DNA of 64,000 nucleotides from Aliidiomarina halalkaliphila (GTDB lineage: Bacteria; Pseudomonadota; Gammaproteobacteria; Enterobacterales; Alteromonadaceae). This document shows, piece by piece, positions 63,173 through 64,000 of the stretch. Numbering within the stretch: position 1 is the first letter of the stretch; the number at the start of each line of letters is the position of its first letter. A program made the position numbers and the translations under genes. Location: NCBI RefSeq assembly GCF_007096385.1, contig NZ_VJWL01000002.1:186001-250000 (forward strand). Reading direction: 5' to 3'. The notes under the pieces are model-generated. The model was not told the DNA's origin. It did no database searches and saw only the letters and a list, made by a program, of their open reading frames with translations.

Positions 63173-64000
63173 ATGATACGTTTCAAGTCTATTCCAGGTT
63201 TGCTCTGGACTAGCGCACTTGCGCTTGGTCTATCGGCATCTGCGGTGCTCGCGCACAACCATGGAAATTTACATCATGCCAGTATTGAAATTCAGGAATG
63301 GGAAGTGCCCTATGAAGGTCCGCGTTCGCGAGATCCCTGGGTCGGCGGTGAAGACACCATTTATTTCGTGGGCCAGCGCACCCATTATGTGGGACGTTTA
63401 ACCCCGTCGACAGGCGAGTTCCATAAGTGGGATCTGGAAGATGGGGCCGGGCCTCACACCGTGATTTCCGATCATCGTGGTGCTTGGTATGCCGGTAATC
63501 GCGCTAATCACCTCGGTTTCCTAGACGTCGACTCTGGCAACATTACCAAATACTACCCTCCAGGCGATGGGCCCCGTGATGTGCACACCATGGACTGGGA
63601 TAGCCAAGGCAATATTTGGTTTACAGAGCAAGGCGGTAATCGTATTGGTTTCTTCAACACGGAAACCGAAGAATTCACCATGTATGAGGTTGAGCGGCCG
63701 CGTTCACGACCTTACGGTGTAGTGGTTCACAAAGACCAACCTTGGGTTGTGATGCTGGGCACAAATCGCATTGCCACTGTGACGGATGGGCAACTGGTTG
63801 AAATCGATTTACCGCGCGAACAAACACGCTCTCGTCGTCTTGCAGTCAGCTCCGAAGGCCATGTGTGGTATGCCGACTATGCCGACGGCTATGTCGGTCG
63901 ATATAACCCAGAAACCGAGGAAATTCATGAATGGCGTGCGCCTTCAGCGGAGAACTCTCGCCCTTATGCCGTTGCCATGGACCAAAATGATGTGTTCTGG
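63173..64000 (+). CDS. Secreted Vgb-like beta-propeller protein (partial)
   Basis: An open frame of 276 codons running off the window. The start ATG follows GGAGG at 63160-63164. A signal peptide (LLWTSALALGLSASAVLA, cleavage before HNHG) is followed by a repeated propeller pattern: GQRTHYVGRLTPSTGEFHKW, GNRANHLGFLDVDSGNITKY, GGNRIGFFNTETEEFTMYEV and DGYVGRYNPETEEIHEW, with NIWFTEQ and HVWYADY blades. This is the virginiamycin B lyase or streptogramin lyase fold, most members of which have no antibiotic role. Function is unknown. Confidence 0.85.
   Translation, partial: MIRFKSIPGLLWTSALALGLSASAVLAHNHGNLHHASIEIQEWEVPYEGPRSRDPWVGGEDTIYFVGQRTHYVGRLTPSTGEFHKWDLEDGAGPHTVISDHRGAWYAGNRANHLGFLDVDSGNITKYYPPGDGPRDVHTMDWDSQGNIWFTEQGGNRIGFFNTETEEFTMYEVERPRSRPYGVVVHKDQPWVVMLGTNRIATVTDGQLVEIDLPREQTRSRRLAVSSEGHVWYADYADGYVGRYNPETEEIHEWRAPSAENSRPYAVAMDQNDVFW

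Noticed and set aside
63173-64000. Virginiamycin resistance gene at the window end
   Set aside because: Only the propeller fold is recognisable; most Vgb-like secreted proteins have no role in resistance, and the C-terminal part is outside the window.
1-64000. tRNA, rRNA, CRISPR arrays, insertion sequences and prophage genes
   Set aside because: I looked for them while reading both strands and saw no convincing candidates; a dedicated RNA search could still find small RNA genes.

Overview
The window looks like a chromosomal segment of a motile, Gram-negative, probably marine gammaproteobacterium. It has an intermediate G+C content by eye, enteric-type flagellar gene order, an OmpA-type porin, lipoproteins, an RND pump and HemN. 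The genus cannot be fixed from sequence alone; Alteromonadales or Oceanospirillales relatives fit best. I saw no tRNA, rRNA, transposase, integrase or CRISPR array.

Positions 1-31446 are almost entirely flagellar. The end of flgK and flgL read rightward and meet the leftward block fliFGHIJK-fliLMNOPQR head-on. fliE diverges from fliF, as in enterics. flaG, an EamA-type transporter, a DCC-family protein and the flagellin gene fliC follow on the minus strand. A rightward block then runs: PilZ/HD-GYP fusion, fliD, fliS, a fliT-like gene, a second FliK-like gene, a small free-standing FlhB C-domain homologue, flhD, flhC, motA, motB, flhB, flhA, an unusually long flhF, an unrecognised gene in the place where flhG often lies, and fliA. 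The control logic is FlhDC (class 1) to FliA (class 3). Near-consensus sigma-28 promoters (TAAAGTTT-N11-GCCGATAA type) precede fliC, fliD, flaG, motA and the PilZ/HD-GYP gene, with a weaker one before flgL. FlhF, normally a polar-flagellum factor, coexists with FlhDC, and no FlhG was found here.

Positions 31472-44596 are mixed housekeeping and envelope genes: a penicillin-binding-protein-like serine hydrolase, an M3 metallopeptidase lipoprotein, a DUF389 membrane protein, rlmJ, a CpdB-like periplasmic nucleotidase, an OmpA-like porin, an Nramp-related transporter with altered metal-site motifs, a ChaC-like gamma-glutamylcyclotransferase and an unknown membrane-anchored protein.

Positions 44759-64000 hold metabolic and transport cassettes: (i) glutaryl-CoA dehydrogenase, a fused E1 alpha/beta 2-oxoacid dehydrogenase and a malonyltransferase-like protein; (ii) a two-cysteine ArsR repressor of BigR/SqrR layout, a DUF2892 protein, an RND pump and its adaptor, with ATTAG/CTAAT-type operator palindromes; (iii) a DUF4153 membrane protein flanked by CCAACGC/GCGTTGG palindromes and a structured intergenic element; (iv) hemN with a candidate FNR/ANR site, and a SirB2-like protein; (v) a tightly coupled SDR, aldehyde dehydrogenase, Tat-type small protein and GMC oxidoreductase operon. 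The window ends inside a secreted Vgb-like beta-propeller gene.
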